DNA of 64,000 bases, from assembly GCF_000949635.1 (NCBI RefSeq), contig NZ_BAFN01000001.1:3159052-3223051 (forward strand), in the 5' to 3' direction. Each line of letters starts with the position of its first letter. The first letter of the stretch is position 1. The stretch comes from Candidatus Brocadia sinica JPN1. GTDB lineage: Bacteria; Planctomycetota; Brocadiia; Brocadiales; Brocadiaceae. The notes under the pieces are model-generated. The model worked only from the letters and a program-made list of their open reading frames with translations. It did no database searches and had not been told where the DNA came from. The translations under genes were made by a program, and so were the position numbers. Positions 7,703 to 17,491 of this stretch are shown here, one piece after another.

Positions 7703-8638
7703 CGGCTTGCAGGTTGACGCCTTGTGTGCGTCTGGTGATGTCTCTGATGGCGCCCTTGAGTTTGTCCAGTGATTTCGTGCTTATACCCTTGTATTTGCCA
7801 GAAAAATCGTATCCGAGAAACCTGAAGCCTCGTTTGAAGTTAGTGAGCTTGGTTTTATCCTCGCTCAGCTTCATTCCAAGCTTATTTTCAATGATATCTT
7901 TGACACAGCAAAGGGCGGCAGGGAGTGTTTCTTGATTTTTAGTCATGACAATGAAGTCATCGGCATATCGGACAAACTTATATCCAGCCTTTTCAAGCTC
8001 CTTGTCAATGATGTCACCGACAAGGTTGGCAAGTAAGGGGAAAATGACGCCTCTTTGCGGAGTGCCTTCGGTTGTCTTATGCACGATGCCATCTTCCATG
8101 ACACCTGCCTTAAGCATATTTTCAATACTGTTCAAAACCCATCCATCAGCGATCTTTTCACGCAGCCTATCCATGATAAGCTTATGGGGTAGAGTGTCAT
8201 AGAATGCTGTTATATCCGCATCCAAGACTTCTTTATACCTTCCTGCTTATACTGTTCAAGCCTCTTTATAGCATCATGGCAGCATCGGTTCTGACGAAAT
8301 CCAAAGCTATTATCCGAGAAATCTTTCTCGAAAATAGGCTCTATGATTTGCCTGAACGCCTGCTGTACCACCCTGTCTTTCACAATGGGTATGCCAAGAG
8401 GTCTCTTGTCATGCTTGCCTTTGGGAATATATACCTGCAGTACAGGCGAGGGTTTGTATACGGTGGTTTTTAGCTCCTTGTGAATATTCATGATATTATT
8501 TTCAAGGTCACTTTCAAACTGCTTAATACTTACCCTGTCGAGACCGGCTTTCCCTTTATTCTTCTTTACGTGCTGAAAAGCAGCATAAAGGTTCTTAAGA
8601 CCGAACACCTTATTTCGTAATGAATGATACTTAAGCAT
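7703..8638 (-). pseudogene. Group II intron maturase (intron B), RT part, frameshifted and interrupted
   Basis: Reading from ATG at 8638 on the - strand gives LKNLYAAFQHVKKNKGKAG, VYIPKGKHDKRPLGIPIVKD and RVVQQAFRQIIEPIFEKDF, all group II RT motifs. The frame stops at 8210 after KKSWMRI. The next frame carries on from about 8225 (MDADITAFYDTLPHKL, KFVRYADDFIVMTKN, FLGYDFSGKYKGI, IRDITRRTQGVNLQ), so one base has been lost near 8222. Motif RT-4 is also worn (TPQRGVIFPLLANLV instead of QGGVISPLLANI). The gene is then cut at 7702/7703 by intron A. The active site YADD is intact, unlike that of intron A. Confidence 0.8.
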
Positions 8639-9421
8639 CTCTCGATAGTTTCCTTTTGATTGATTTCCGAAACCATACTTCTCAACCGTGTTTCCTGAGT
8701 GCTAATACCCTATGCCATAAGCACAACAAGAGAGGTTCTTATTACTAACGTGCTTTATACAAAGAGTATCCGTCCTCACTGAACGTATTTAATCTACCAC
8801 TTTCATCAATTCCACTACGGTTATGCCCCTTCATCCTGAAACCAATTCATGACTATTATGAGCAATGCTGACGGCTTTAAAGATAGTCGTTTGAGAGAAA
8901 CGGTCTATCACCATCTCATACAGATTGGATTTCGGATTCCCTTATACCGCACTGTTAGGGACTCATGTCCCAAGATGTAAGCGCTCTCCCTCGGTCATAT
9001 GGATTACCCATCCCCGTTTTCACGAGGACATATTTTCCCTTCGTGATGCATGTTCTAATGCATTATCCAGAGATGTATTCGCCTAATCTCTTTCGACATC
9101 TTCCGCAAGGACATTGCTTGTGCTTCACCAGGGAAGGGAGGTTGGCACGAATAATACGCCATACTCATACACCCCAAAAGGTCATCTGCACCTCGTAACT
9201 CCGTCATATCACCTCACGGTGGGTACGCTATCTTTCTACGCATACGGATTGCTCCATTGTATGTGCATAGGTACAAACTTCTCTACGAGGAATTAGGCTC
9301 GCAGAGGTGGTATTTTCAACCACTCAGGTATTCCATACTTCAAGGCACGCCAACCCCCTGCATTCCCTTTTCCAGGGGGACTTGGGTGTTGCTATGCTAC
9401 GATATGCGTTAAATTTTCGCT
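8639..9421. other. Non-coding stretch, probably 5' part of - strand group II intron B
   Basis: No credible protein is encoded on either strand over 780 bases. It lies immediately upstream (on the - strand) of the intron B maturase, where domains I-IV of such an intron should be, and it contains many short hairpins. The 5' boundary could not be fixed: GTGCG occurs on the - strand near 8955, but this is too close to the maturase for a normal domain I, and other candidates lie farther up. Confidence 0.35.
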
Positions 9422-9685
9422 TTACTCTAACTCCGGTAGTTCTTCTGTTGGTAATAAGGTGCTTATTGAACGTGGTTTGCCCGGTGTTTTCTCAATTAAT
9501 CCACGTCTTTCCAGGGATAAAATCATTTGATGTACACTCGGTGGGGTTACCTTAAAATATTTCTGCATATCCGCTTCTGCAGGTGAATAGCCGTTTAATT
9601 TCGTGTAATAATGGATAAACGCCAGATATTGGCCTTGTTTTGGTGTGTATTTATGTTTTAATGTAGCATGGGGTTTTTTGATCAT
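9422..9685 (-). CDS. LexA-like winged-helix DNA-binding protein (stand-alone)
   Basis: 87 residues. It matches the N-terminal LexA DNA-binding domain: KYTPKQGQYLAFIHYYTKLNGYSPAEADMQKYFKVTPPSVHQMILSLERRGLI, with the helix-turn-helix at about residues 33-60 and the wing at ERRGLIEKTPGKPRS. There is no C-terminal peptidase domain, and the protein ends in an acidic tail, so it is not a self-cleaving SOS repressor. Small single-domain proteins of this type are common beside mobile elements. The gene borders the group II intron island and could be its host's cargo or an unrelated regulator. Confidence 0.65.
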   Translation of the reverse strand: MIKKPHATLKHKYTPKQGQYLAFIHYYTKLNGYSPAEADMQKYFKVTPPSVHQMILSLERRGLIEKTPGKPRSISTLLPTEELPELE

Positions 9686-10407
9686 AAATTTTTATTCCAT
9701 AAGTATTATATTTACTACGAAGATCGCGAAGGACGCGAAGTAAGATATTTGTTGATATATTGAATTACCAAAAACATTTAACATAATTATGATGCCGTTT
9801 TAAAAATAACTTGTAATAAAAAAGATATACTTATTCAATGATCGTCTCTTTTGTTTTCAAACTTCATGCCCTTCGTGTTCTTCGTGGTTAAAACCTTTGT
9901 CATTTTTCCATTCTGCTAAATCCCATATTATGGCAGGAGAAACTGGCTTTGTTTCTGTTTCAGAAACATAAAAACCAAAGAGCCTTTTCCTGGGTTGATA
10001 TAATTCATTCAATTCCCGGTTTTATTAATACTTACTTAAAATGTATGGTTTAAAGGTTTGATTTGCATATTAGATCAATGGCCGTTAAGAAACTGCTTTA
10101 GAAGATTAATAATTACCTATGCTACACATACGTGTTTTCTTTCTTGCTGTTAATAACAGTGGTATAGTATCAATTTCACTTATTTGCGTCAATTAACATC
10201 CATCTCATGAAACCGCGTATTATTGTACCAACTCATCATATCGTACCTTCTTTGCTTTTATATAAAATTTAGCACACCAAAACAAAAAATAATTGAATTC
10301 CCTTGAACGCTTTAAAATTACTAGTAAAATAAAAACAATTAAAATGTAGCGCTTAATAATTGGGTACAGATTAAACGTATTTAAACATTCGGAGGCATAT
10401 CAAACTC
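9686..10407. other. 722-base intergenic region upstream of serS
   Basis: No gene is visible. It holds short dispersed-repeat-like phrases (GATCGCGAAGGACGCGAAG near 9722 and CCCTTCGTGTTCTTCGTGG near 9869, roughly complementary in theme) and is otherwise AT-rich. A good ribosome site, GGAGG at 10391-10395, precedes serS. No T-box or other riboswitch was recognised. Confidence 0.5.
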
Positions 10408-11685
10408 ATGCTTGATATAAATTTTATCAGGAATAATCCTGACAAGGTAAAACAGGCCATTGCCCATAAACATGAAAATGCAGCCAACATTGACCAGATT
10501 TTAGAGTTGGACACACAACGCAGGTCTCTGATACACGCCTGTGAACAACTGAAAAGCAAACGAAACGAAAAATCAAAAGAGGTCAGCGAACTGAAAAAAA
10601 GGGGACAAGATGCCTCCGGTATTATTGAAGAAACGAAAAAGATTGGTGATGATATAAAATCATTCGAGGAAAAACTGAAGGAACTGGAACCCCAAATCAC
10701 CAACCTGCTCCTTCGCATCCCAAACATCCCTGCAGCGGACGTACCCATTGGTAAGGACGAGAATGACAATGTCGTCGTCAAGACATGGGGACAGCGAAAG
10801 ACGTTTGATTTTAGCCCTTTACCTCACTGGGAACTTGGACGTATTTTAAATATCCTGGACCTGGAACGCTCTTCCAAAATCTCAGGTTCGGGTTTTATAT
10901 TACTAAAAGGTCCTGGTGCAAAACTTGAGCGCGCCTTATTTTGCTTTATGCTAGACACCCATACCAGAGAACACGGCTATACTGAATTGTTTCCTCCGTT
11001 TCTCGTTAACCGCACGTCTATGACAGGCACAGGCCAATTACCAAAGCTGGAAGAGGATATGTATCGAACTGCTATAGATGACCTCTTCCTTGTTCCCACG
11101 GCAGAAGTTCCTGTCACTAATATCCATCGAGATGAAATACTCTCTTACAAAGACCTTCCCATTTACTATACAGCCTATACTCCTTGTTTTCGGAGAGAGG
11201 CAGGCTCTTATGGTAAAGATACAAGGGGTATTATACGGGTACACCAATTCAACAAAGTAGAACTGGTTAAAATCGTAAAGCCGGAAGCATCTTATAATGA
11301 GATTGAGTCTTTGCTTGGCAATGCGGAAAGGATACTCCAACTCCTGGGACTTGAATATCGGGTAGCTAAATTATGCACGGGCGATATGAGTTTTGCAGCA
11401 GCAAAGTGCTATGATATTGAGGTCTGGGCTCCTGGTACGGGCAAATTCCTGGAAGTTTCTTCCTGCAGCAATTTCGAGGATTTCCAGGCAAGGCGCATGA
11501 ACATACGTTTCCGGGATGAGGATGGGAAATTGCGATTTGTGCATACCTTAAATGGCTCTGGATTAGCCCTGCCAAGAACGGTTATCGCACTTCTTGAAAC
11601 CTATCAGCAAAAGGACGGAACCGTCATAATCCCTGATATCCTCAAGCCATATATGGGGGGAATGAAGGTTATTGGCAGACGATAA
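10408..11685 (+). CDS. serS: Serine--tRNA ligase
   Basis: 425 residues, the normal SerRS length. The N-terminal coiled-coil arm that grips the tRNA-Ser long variable arm spans about residues 25-105 ([20 protein letters not shown] and on). The class II core follows: motif 1 near [22 protein letters not shown], motif 2 [19 protein letters not shown] with [10 protein letters not shown], and motif 3 [20 protein letters not shown]. It charges tRNA-Ser, and tRNA-Sec if present, with serine in the cytoplasm. It stands alone, with GGAGG at 10391 as ribosome site. Nothing is unusual. Confidence 0.96.
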   Translation: MLDINFIRNNPDKVKQAIAHKHENAANIDQILELDTQRRSLIHACEQLKSKRNEKSKEVSELKKRGQDASGIIEETKKIGDDIKSFEEKLKELEPQITNLLLRIPNIPAADVPIGKDENDNVVVKTWGQRKTFDFSPLPHWELGRILNILDLERSSKISGSGFILLKGPGAKLERALFCFMLDTHTREHGYTELFPPFLVNRTSMTGTGQLPKLEEDMYRTAIDDLFLVPTAEVPVTNIHRDEILSYKDLPIYYTAYTPCFRREAGSYGKDTRGIIRVHQFNKVELVKIVKPEASYNEIESLLGNAERILQLLGLEYRVAKLCTGDMSFAAAKCYDIEVWAPGTGKFLEVSSCSNFEDFQARRMNIRFRDEDGKLRFVHTLNGSGLALPRTVIALLETYQQKDGTVIIPDILKPYMGGMKVIGRR

Positions 11686-11730
11686 TCTCCAGTTGTTTCT
11701 GTTTCTTTCCCAGTTTGAATTCGTATCTTA

Positions 11731-12273
11731 TTATTTTAGAGAATAGCTCTTTCCAAACATCTCGATGCCAAACCACTTTCCTTCTGAGCCAATCAATAAC
11801 CTGCCCTTGCCGGTAATAAGCAGGAATAATACGAGGAGGGGAAATAGCACGGGAAGCGCAATAATTAAAATGGATAAGGTTACAAAAACGGCAGGCACCG
11901 ATGCGACCAGCACAACTGCCAGTAACGGAAAGATGAGCATGAACATAATAACAAGAATGCTTAAGGCAAATACCAGAATGGGAGGCATGACCAAGATAGA
12001 CAATATGCCCCAAAAACCCTTTCCAAAAAGACCAGAGATCTTCTTTCCATACAATATTACACCACTACTTAAATCTTCCTGGATCGTTTGAGAAATTTTA
12101 ATTTCGGGTAGTTCTTCTGGGGTAGCATCTTCTTGTCTGGGTTGTTCTTTTGTAATGGGTGTTTCTATGCTTGTAACAGAAGAAACATCGCCTGCCAAAG
12201 CTTCTTCCGCCCCTTCTTTCGGGAGATTTTCTTCAGATTCCTTTATCTTCTTTTTTCTTTTCCATATCGCCAT
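11731..12273 (-). CDS. Hypothetical membrane protein with charged N-terminal region
   Basis: 180 residues. About 75 hydrophilic, Glu-rich residues (MAIWKRKKKIKESEENLPKE onward) precede a strongly hydrophobic block (GFWGILSILVMPPILVFALS and three further stretches up to residue 155), so three or four membrane passes are likely. The C-terminus (KGRLLIGSEGKWFGIEMFGKS) is short and polar. I recognise no family. It is last in a probable - strand operon after the dynamin-like GTPase, a 62-residue protein and ispF, with 25 bases to ispF. A role in membranes is possible given the dynamin neighbour, but that is guesswork. Confidence 0.6.
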   Translation of the reverse strand: MAIWKRKKKIKESEENLPKEGAEEALAGDVSSVTSIETPITKEQPRQEDATPEELPEIKISQTIQEDLSSGVILYGKKISGLFGKGFWGILSILVMPPILVFALSILVIMFMLIFPLLAVVLVASVPAVFVTLSILIIALPVLFPLLVLFLLITGKGRLLIGSEGKWFGIEMFGKSYSLK

Positions 12274-12298
12274 AGTGAAATTGTTTCATCCTTTACAA

Positions 12299-12775
12299 TT
12301 ACAGGTACTCACATAAACTTGCAATGGCCTGAGCTGCAATAGCCTCACCACGACCAATGGCATCTACGCCTTCCATCGTTGTTGCCTTGATGTTGACCCT
12401 GCTTGCATCCATATGGAGCCATTCCGCAATATTTTTCTTCATCTCTAGTTTTTTGGAACCGATTTTTGGTTTTTGGGCAAGGATCATTACGTCCACATTG
12501 TTTACCTTGCATCGTCTCTCTTTCACAAGATCGGCAACCTTAAAAAGGAGAAGCTTGCTGGAAACTCCTCTCCACTTTGGATCGGTATCCGGGAAGTGTT
12601 CTCCAATATCACCAAGGGCTGCTGCTCCAAGTAATGCATCACATACGGCATGGAGCACGACATCGGCATCCGAATGACCAAGCAAGCCTAAATGGTAATC
12701 AAACTCGACGCCGCCCAGTACCAGTTTGCGATTTTCAACAAACTTATGAATATCATATCCGATTCCAAACAGCAT
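12299..12775 (-). CDS. ispF: 2-C-methyl-D-erythritol 2,4-cyclodiphosphate synthase
   Basis: 158 residues, standard for IspF. The motifs FGIGYDIHKF (metal-binding DxH), GLLGHSDADVVLHAVCDALLG (the HSDADV signature with the Zn His), ALGDIGEHFPDTDPKWRG and the C-terminal NIKATTMEGVDAIGRGEAIAAQA are all present. It cyclises CDP-methylerythritol 2-phosphate in the non-mevalonate isoprenoid pathway, supplying precursors for hopanoids and quinones. A GAGGATTC ribosome site lies between it and the preceding 62-residue gene, 11 bases apart, so it is part of the operon beginning with the dynamin-like gene. Confidence 0.95.
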   Translation of the reverse strand: MLFGIGYDIHKFVENRKLVLGGVEFDYHLGLLGHSDADVVLHAVCDALLGAAALGDIGEHFPDTDPKWRGVSSKLLLFKVADLVKERRCKVNNVDVMILAQKPKIGSKKLEMKKNIAEWLHMDASRVNIKATTMEGVDAIGRGEAIAAQAIASLCEYL

Positions 12776-12786
12776 GAATCCTCTTT

Positions 12787-12975
12787 TCAGTATCCCTCCA
12801 GTTTTCTTAGTTCTAATTCTTTCAGCCTTCTTTCGGCACTTTTGCGTATCTTTTCATCATAGCTATATAAAGATGTTTGTTTATAAATTGCCTTAGCCTT
12901 ATTCACATCAGCCAACATTTTTTCGTAAACTTTTGCAAACAAACCATCATGGAAAGAAATTTTTATTGTTCCCAT
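12787..12975 (-). CDS. Small hypothetical protein (62 residues)
   Basis: The sequence opens MGTIKISFHDGLFAKVYEKM, continues with a helical, charged body (DVNKAKAIYKQTSLYSYDEK) and ends RRLKELELRKLEGY. A clear ribosome site (AGGAGAAAG) lies 5 bases before the ATG, and the gene starts 10 bases after the dynamin-like gene stop and ends 11 bases before ispF. Context, ribosome site and natural composition support a real gene. I recognise no family; a small helical partner of the GTPase is one possibility. Confidence 0.6.
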   Translation of the reverse strand: MGTIKISFHDGLFAKVYEKMLADVNKAKAIYKQTSLYSYDEKIRKSAERRLKELELRKLEGY

Positions 12976-12985
12976 GATCTTTCTC

Positions 12986-14731
12986 CTATGTTAAACCACT
13001 TTTTCTCATAAGGCTCTTCACATTTTCCAGTAACAAGTTTACTTCAGATACCTGTCGCACCATTTCTTCCCTCTCCGTCCATCGAAGGTCGCGGTATGAC
13101 GAAATGTTGTTACTAATATCTTCGATCACGCGATCAATGGCTTTGTCGATTTCAAATTTCATGAACTCGACAAATCGTTCACAAATTGCATCCGTACGTT
13201 TTATAAATTCATTTCGGAACGACTTCCTTCTCTGAGGGAAAATTGCAAATCCTATAGATGCCAATGTCACGGCAATTCCTATAACGACGGGGGGAGGCAC
13301 AATCCATGAGAACATCATTGTAACACCAACGCCAATGCCAACGGCAAACGCTTCGGTCAATAGAAAGCCAATAAATCCGCCCTGCACCAAACTGTTCAGT
13401 CTCTCCGATTCTCGTTCAATATCTAATTCTCTGAATTCCTTAGAACGTGACTTTAAAGCAACCTCAATTTCGTGCTTTCGGTCGTCGTAGCGCCGCTCTG
13501 CGTGTCCATCAAGGATACTTCCCGCCCTGCGGTCATATCCCACTTCTTTTTCTATATGGTCTCTTGCCAAATCCCATAATGACCGGTTATTTCTTGCGAC
13601 ATAATCCACCACATCATCGACAATACGATCTAGATCAGTTTGAGGATTTAAAAGCCCGTAAACTTCCCTCTTAAACCGCTCATCAATCTTTTCCCTTCCC
13701 ACCTTGGAAAGAATTACGGACTTCATAGTAACATACGAATTCAGGAAATTATCTAATTTTTCTTTTAATCGAGAAAATACAAGCTTAATCTCGTCTCTGT
13801 ATTTTAATGTATACTCCTGCATGTCCTGCTTTTTATTCTTAAGCCGTGTCTCAAATCGTTCAATACTTTTGATATCGGTATTGCACTTATTAACCCTCTC
13901 GCTGAGATCCTGTTGGAGTTCAGTAAATACACTGAACAAATATTTTAAGGGGCTGACCAATTTAAAATCGATCTTTGTATCGAGGTCCATTTTTTCAAAT
14001 ACAAAAGTTTCAACCTCTTTAATCTTGCTTTTTTCAAGGAGAATCGCGTCTCCTTCAACTTTCGCTTTATAAGCCTCCTTCGCGGACATCAATAATATCT
14101 TGGGTTCAAAACCAAGCAACCGGTAACAATTCTTTTCCAGAAAACTCAGGATCTCATTGAGTTCTTCAGGAGTTTTCAGGTCTATCTTGTTCAGAATAAA
14201 TAGCACTTTTCGGCCCCATTTACCCTTCAAAAATTGCAGGAATTGTCGCTCACTCTCCGTAAATGGGTGGTCCGCAGAGGTTACAAAAAGGACAAGTTCT
14301 GCTCTATGGACAAAGCTTTCCGTTAGCGCTGCATGTTCTATAATAATTGAATTGGTACCTGGTGTATCAACCAGAGTAACGTCTTTCAATGCTTCCATAG
14401 GGTAAGTTGCCTGACACAAATGATCACCCACCTCTTTGACCTCAACTTTATCTCCGTATGTCAACAGGGTGATTCGATTCGTAGTAGGAGTCGGGCCATC
14501 CTGTAAGACATGCTCACCGCACATGGCATTAATGAAACTGGATTTACCAGAGTTGTACTCGCCGGCTATCACGAGATAAAAAGGTTCTTCTAACTGGGTG
14601 CGCATTTCAACTACTCTTTTCTCCATCTCTGAGATGCCAACCCGTTCAAAAAACTTCTTTGAGTTATCAAGGAGATTCACAACCTCAGGATAAATATCTC
14701 TATGTTTTGCTTTTGTGGTTATATTTAACAT
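12986..14731 (-). CDS. Dynamin-like large GTPase (bacterial DLP)
   Basis: 581 residues. The G domain has P-loop GEYNSGKSSFINAM (residues about 57-70), switch/G3 DTPGTNS, and G4 FILNKIDLK, with G5-like LMSAKEA. A helical region follows (about 250-410), then two adjoining hydrophobic segments near 440-490 (GFIGFLLTEAFAVGIGVGVT and WIVPPPVVIGIAVTLASIGFA), as in bacterial dynamins that insert a hairpin in membranes, then a C-terminal helical stalk. Bacterial DLPs remodel or tether membranes. In an anammox cell with an internal organelle such a function is attractive, but no direct evidence is in the sequence. It heads a - strand operon. Confidence 0.85.
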   Translation of the reverse strand: MLNITTKAKHRDIYPEVVNLLDNSKKFFERVGISEMEKRVVEMRTQLEEPFYLVIAGEYNSGKSSFINAMCGEHVLQDGPTPTTNRITLLTYGDKVEVKEVGDHLCQATYPMEALKDVTLVDTPGTNSIIIEHAALTESFVHRAELVLFVTSADHPFTESERQFLQFLKGKWGRKVLFILNKIDLKTPEELNEILSFLEKNCYRLLGFEPKILLMSAKEAYKAKVEGDAILLEKSKIKEVETFVFEKMDLDTKIDFKLVSPLKYLFSVFTELQQDLSERVNKCNTDIKSIERFETRLKNKKQDMQEYTLKYRDEIKLVFSRLKEKLDNFLNSYVTMKSVILSKVGREKIDERFKREVYGLLNPQTDLDRIVDDVVDYVARNNRSLWDLARDHIEKEVGYDRRAGSILDGHAERRYDDRKHEIEVALKSRSKEFRELDIERESERLNSLVQGGFIGFLLTEAFAVGIGVGVTMMFSWIVPPPVVIGIAVTLASIGFAIFPQRRKSFRNEFIKRTDAICERFVEFMKFEIDKAIDRVIEDISNNISSYRDLRWTEREEMVRQVSEVNLLLENVKSLMRKSGLT

Positions 14732-14846
14732 AAAACTAACTAATATAGAAAATTGATTAATATCTGTTAACGAAAATAGCGCCAGGGATGGTGTTGCGAT
14801 AAATTAGTATCTTAGCAGTTTTTCAGTGCAAGTCAAACTTTTCTTT

Positions 14847-15233
14847 TTAACCGCAAAAGGCGATAGCCTCGATCTCCACGCCTGCGTCCCTGGGCAACCT
14901 TGCTGCCTGAACTGCCGCTCTGGCTGGCGGTTTATGTGAGAAAAATTCTTTATACACATCATTAATTACCGTGTAATCATTCAAATCTTTTATAAAGATG
15001 GTCGTCTTTGCTACCTTATCTATGGAAGAACCTGCAGCCTCCAGGATGTGTTTTATGTTTTCCAGGACCTGTCGTGTCTGAACCTTGATATCTCCTTGTA
15101 CAATTTCCCCCGTTGCAGGAAGTAAAGGAATCTGTCCTGACACAAAAACAAGATTTCCAATCTTAATTGCCTGGGAATACGGTCCAATTGCCGCAGGGGC
15201 TTTATTTGTTGATATAACCAATTTTTCCATCAC
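14847..15233 (-). CDS. ridA: RidA family enamine/imine deaminase
   Basis: 128 residues, the normal RidA length. The motifs [12 protein letters not shown] (substrate-binding N-terminal loop), [17 protein letters not shown] and the C-terminal [14 protein letters not shown] are present, and the catalytic Arg is in [17 protein letters not shown]. It hydrolyses 2-aminoacrylate and similar reactive enamines formed by PLP enzymes. Two consecutive ATG codons follow GGGAGGCTGTG, so the first is taken as start. Single gene, no obvious partner. Confidence 0.93.
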   Translation of the reverse strand: MMEKLVISTNKAPAAIGPYSQAIKIGNLVFVSGQIPLLPATGEIVQGDIKVQTRQVLENIKHILEAAGSSIDKVAKTTIFIKDLNDYTVINDVYKEFFSHKPPARAAVQAARLPRDAGVEIEAIAFCG

Positions 15234-15582
15234 AGCCTCCCTTCATAATTTAGAAATCTAAAATATTTAAAATAGGGTACAATAACTTCATTGAGAATAT
15301 TAATTTGGCCAACAAGCACTGGAAAATAACACTGTGCTTGCTGGTATTCGGACAAATCTAATTTGTTCCGCATAAATTTTGTACCATACTAACAAAATTA
15401 CCTCTTTCCTTTCAACCTTCGAACGGATATTTCAGGTTTTTTATTGATTGTTTCAGTCTTTTTTGCTTCTATTTTTTACCAGGGACAAAGCAGCGCCTGA
15501 CTTAATTTATGCATTACAAATCTTAAATAAGTTCAAAAATAAAAGATAAAAATTTGGAAATATCTATAAAATCGCAAAGCTT
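15234..15582. other. Spacer with two hairpins between divergent ridA and truA
   Basis: No gene is visible in 349 bases. CCAACAAGCAC (15309-15319) pairs with GTGCTTGCTGG (15334-15344, one G-U). Just after it CGGACAAAT and ATTTGTTCCG (about 15349-15370) form a second hairpin. Neither has a T-tract. As ridA and truA are divergent, promoters of both must lie here, so the hairpins may be operators or dispersed repeats rather than terminators. Confidence 0.45.
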
Positions 15583-16329
15583 ATGCGTAATATACGGCTT
15601 TTAATAGAATACGATGGTACTGATTATGCGGGCTGGCAATGGCAAAAGAACGATAAAACCATTCAGGAAACCATCTCGAAGGCAATAGAACAAGTCGTTC
15701 ATGAACCGATCAAAATTTATGGCGCCAGTCGCACCGATGCAGGTGTTCATGCCCTTGGTCAGGTGGCTAATTTTCACACCGCTTCAGATATTCCATCCGA
15801 AAGGCTTCTCCACGCAATAAATTTTCACCTACCTCACGACATCACGATAAAAGACGCAAGAGACGTAGCGGGGTCCTTTCATGCCCAATATGACGCCCAA
15901 TCGAAGGTGTATCAATACACACTTCTCAATAATTGGATACGCAGTTCACTGAATCGTGATTTTTGTTATGTATCCGGATTCCAATTAGACATGGATAGAA
16001 TGATTGCTGCAGCGAGACACCTCATAGGCACCCGGGATTTTACCTCTTTTACAACAAAGGCCTGGTGCGAAAAGAACAGGATACGTACTGTAAAGGAGTT
16101 GGATATTGAAAAAGAAGGGCAGTATGTCTATTTTACGGTTGAGGCGAATGGGTTTTTATACAATATGGTGAGGACCATTGTAGGCACATTGATAGAAATA
16201 GGGAGAGGGAAGATAGCCGTGGAGCATATGAAAGATATTTTAGATGCAAGAAATAGGAATCTGGCAGGTCCTACGGCGCCAGCCATGGGGCTATGCCTCA
16301 TGAAGGTTCGATACGAAAACGACTATTAA
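15583..16329 (+). CDS. truA: tRNA pseudouridine(38-40) synthase
   Basis: 248 residues. The catalytic Asp is in GASRTDAGVHALGQVANF; the N-terminal IEYDGTDYAGWQWQ and later FLYNMVRTIVGTLIEIGRGK and LAGPTAPAMGLCL motifs complete the TruA pattern. It converts uridines 38-40 of the tRNA anticodon arm to pseudouridine. The gene stands alone with a divergent ridA upstream. Nothing is unusual. Confidence 0.95.
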   Translation: MRNIRLLIEYDGTDYAGWQWQKNDKTIQETISKAIEQVVHEPIKIYGASRTDAGVHALGQVANFHTASDIPSERLLHAINFHLPHDITIKDARDVAGSFHAQYDAQSKVYQYTLLNNWIRSSLNRDFCYVSGFQLDMDRMIAAARHLIGTRDFTSFTTKAWCEKNRIRTVKELDIEKEGQYVYFTVEANGFLYNMVRTIVGTLIEIGRGKIAVEHMKDILDARNRNLAGPTAPAMGLCLMKVRYENDY

Positions 16330-16488
16330 CAACTACTCTTTCTAATCTGATGTGAGATACTTTTTTATATTTTTCTAAAAATCCCGGTTATTTCTTGACT
16401 CTGAACAGCAACAAGAATAAACTGATATCCAAAAGGCTTTTGTTTCCGGGTTTAGGAAACGCTATACCAGTTAAATCGGAGTAAAATC

Positions 16489-16827
16489 ATGACAGAACGC
16501 GAAGCCGGTCAAAATAGAAGGCAGTACCCCCGTCTTAATGCACCTATTTATTGCAGGCCAGCACGCCTCACTTCGCCTCGCAGCCCGCTGATCAACATCG
16601 GACTTGGCGGCATCCGGGTATACAGTGACAGGACATTCAAGGTCGGTGAGCGTCTAGAGGTAGAATTGTTTTTGCCAGACAACACAAGCATGACGTGTAA
16701 CGTAAAAGTCGTGTGGCTGAATCCTTTGGATGGATCAACTGCCAAATACGATGTGGGTCTTCAATTTCTAGAAGTGGAAAGTAACGACTTACGACGCCTG
16801 GCGGGTATTCTGAAACAGAACGCATAG
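16489..16827 (+). CDS. PilZ domain protein
   Basis: 112 residues forming a single PilZ domain. The first cyclic-di-GMP motif RxxxR appears as RRQYPRL, the second (D/N)xSxxG as NIGLGGIRVYSD, where Ser is replaced by Leu, and the barrel ends with KYDVGLQFLEV. PilZ domains bind c-di-GMP and control motility, polysaccharide or export. The altered second motif leaves ligand binding open. The gene is single, with no motility genes next to it; motA/motB homologues are 40 kb away. Confidence 0.85.
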   Translation: MTEREAGQNRRQYPRLNAPIYCRPARLTSPRSPLINIGLGGIRVYSDRTFKVGERLEVELFLPDNTSMTCNVKVVWLNPLDGSTAKYDVGLQFLEVESNDLRRLAGILKQNA

Positions 16828-17136
16828 TTTCCTTTTTAGAAAATGACAAGATCGCCTGTTTAAAAATTGTTTTGCCAGAGGAAAGTGCCTGCTGGCACTG
16901 AAAACGAATTTTTCTGGATACCATAAAGCCGACTATTCTTTCTCCATAATTTTTGGATATTCAATCTTACAATTCCTCGTCACGATTTAATCTCATTTCC
17001 CAGGTATTATATACTCCCCCGTATCCCATAGTTCTCTACCAATGGTCTATTATGTTTAATTCATTGACACAATTTTTAAAAATCGTTATATTTATTAAAA
17101 AATAAATGAGCCCTGTATTTTATGAAAGGTTTTTCT

Positions 17137-17463
17137 ATGATCTCAATTGAGGACTTTTTGAAGGTAGATCTGCGTGTGGCAGAGATAAAGCACGCAGAGC
17201 CGCATCCAAACGCTGATAAGTTGTTAATATTGAAGATTGATGCGGGTGACGGTTTAGAAAATAGGCAGATTGTTGCTGGAATTAGAAACTATTACAAACC
17301 AGAAGACCTGATTGGGAAACGGATCGTTATTGTAAACAACCTTGCTCCTGCAACCCTTCGGGGTGTTGAAAGCCAGGGAATGCTGCTGGCCGCAAAGGAT
17401 GGAAATCAGGTGGTAATCCTCACACCGGAAAAGGATATAAAGCCGGGCTCAAAAATACAATAA
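17137..17463 (+). CDS. Stand-alone tRNA-binding OB-fold protein (MetG C-terminal/CsaA-like)
   Basis: 108 residues from ATG at 17137, which has AAAGG 8 bases upstream; an ATG 15 bases earlier has no such site. The whole protein is the tRNA-binding OB fold: DFLKVDLRVAEIKHAEPHPN, ADKLLILKIDAG, RQIVAGIRNYY, KRIVIVNNLAPATLRGVESQGMLLAA. It equals the C-terminal dimerisation and tRNA-binding domain of methionyl-tRNA synthetase, encoded here as a separate gene, as in several bacterial lineages. It likely acts in trans on tRNA or MetRS. recN begins 28 bases downstream, so both probably share a transcript. Confidence 0.85.
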   Translation: MISIEDFLKVDLRVAEIKHAEPHPNADKLLILKIDAGDGLENRQIVAGIRNYYKPEDLIGKRIVIVNNLAPATLRGVESQGMLLAAKDGNQVVILTPEKDIKPGSKIQ

Positions 17464-17491
17464 AAAATTTGCAGAAAATGGCAAATTAACC

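Noticed and set aside
8965-9555. Several short + strand frames within the group II intron B leader
   Set aside because: They are rich in Ser/Leu/His without domain pattern and lie in what is probably intron RNA; no ribosome sites.
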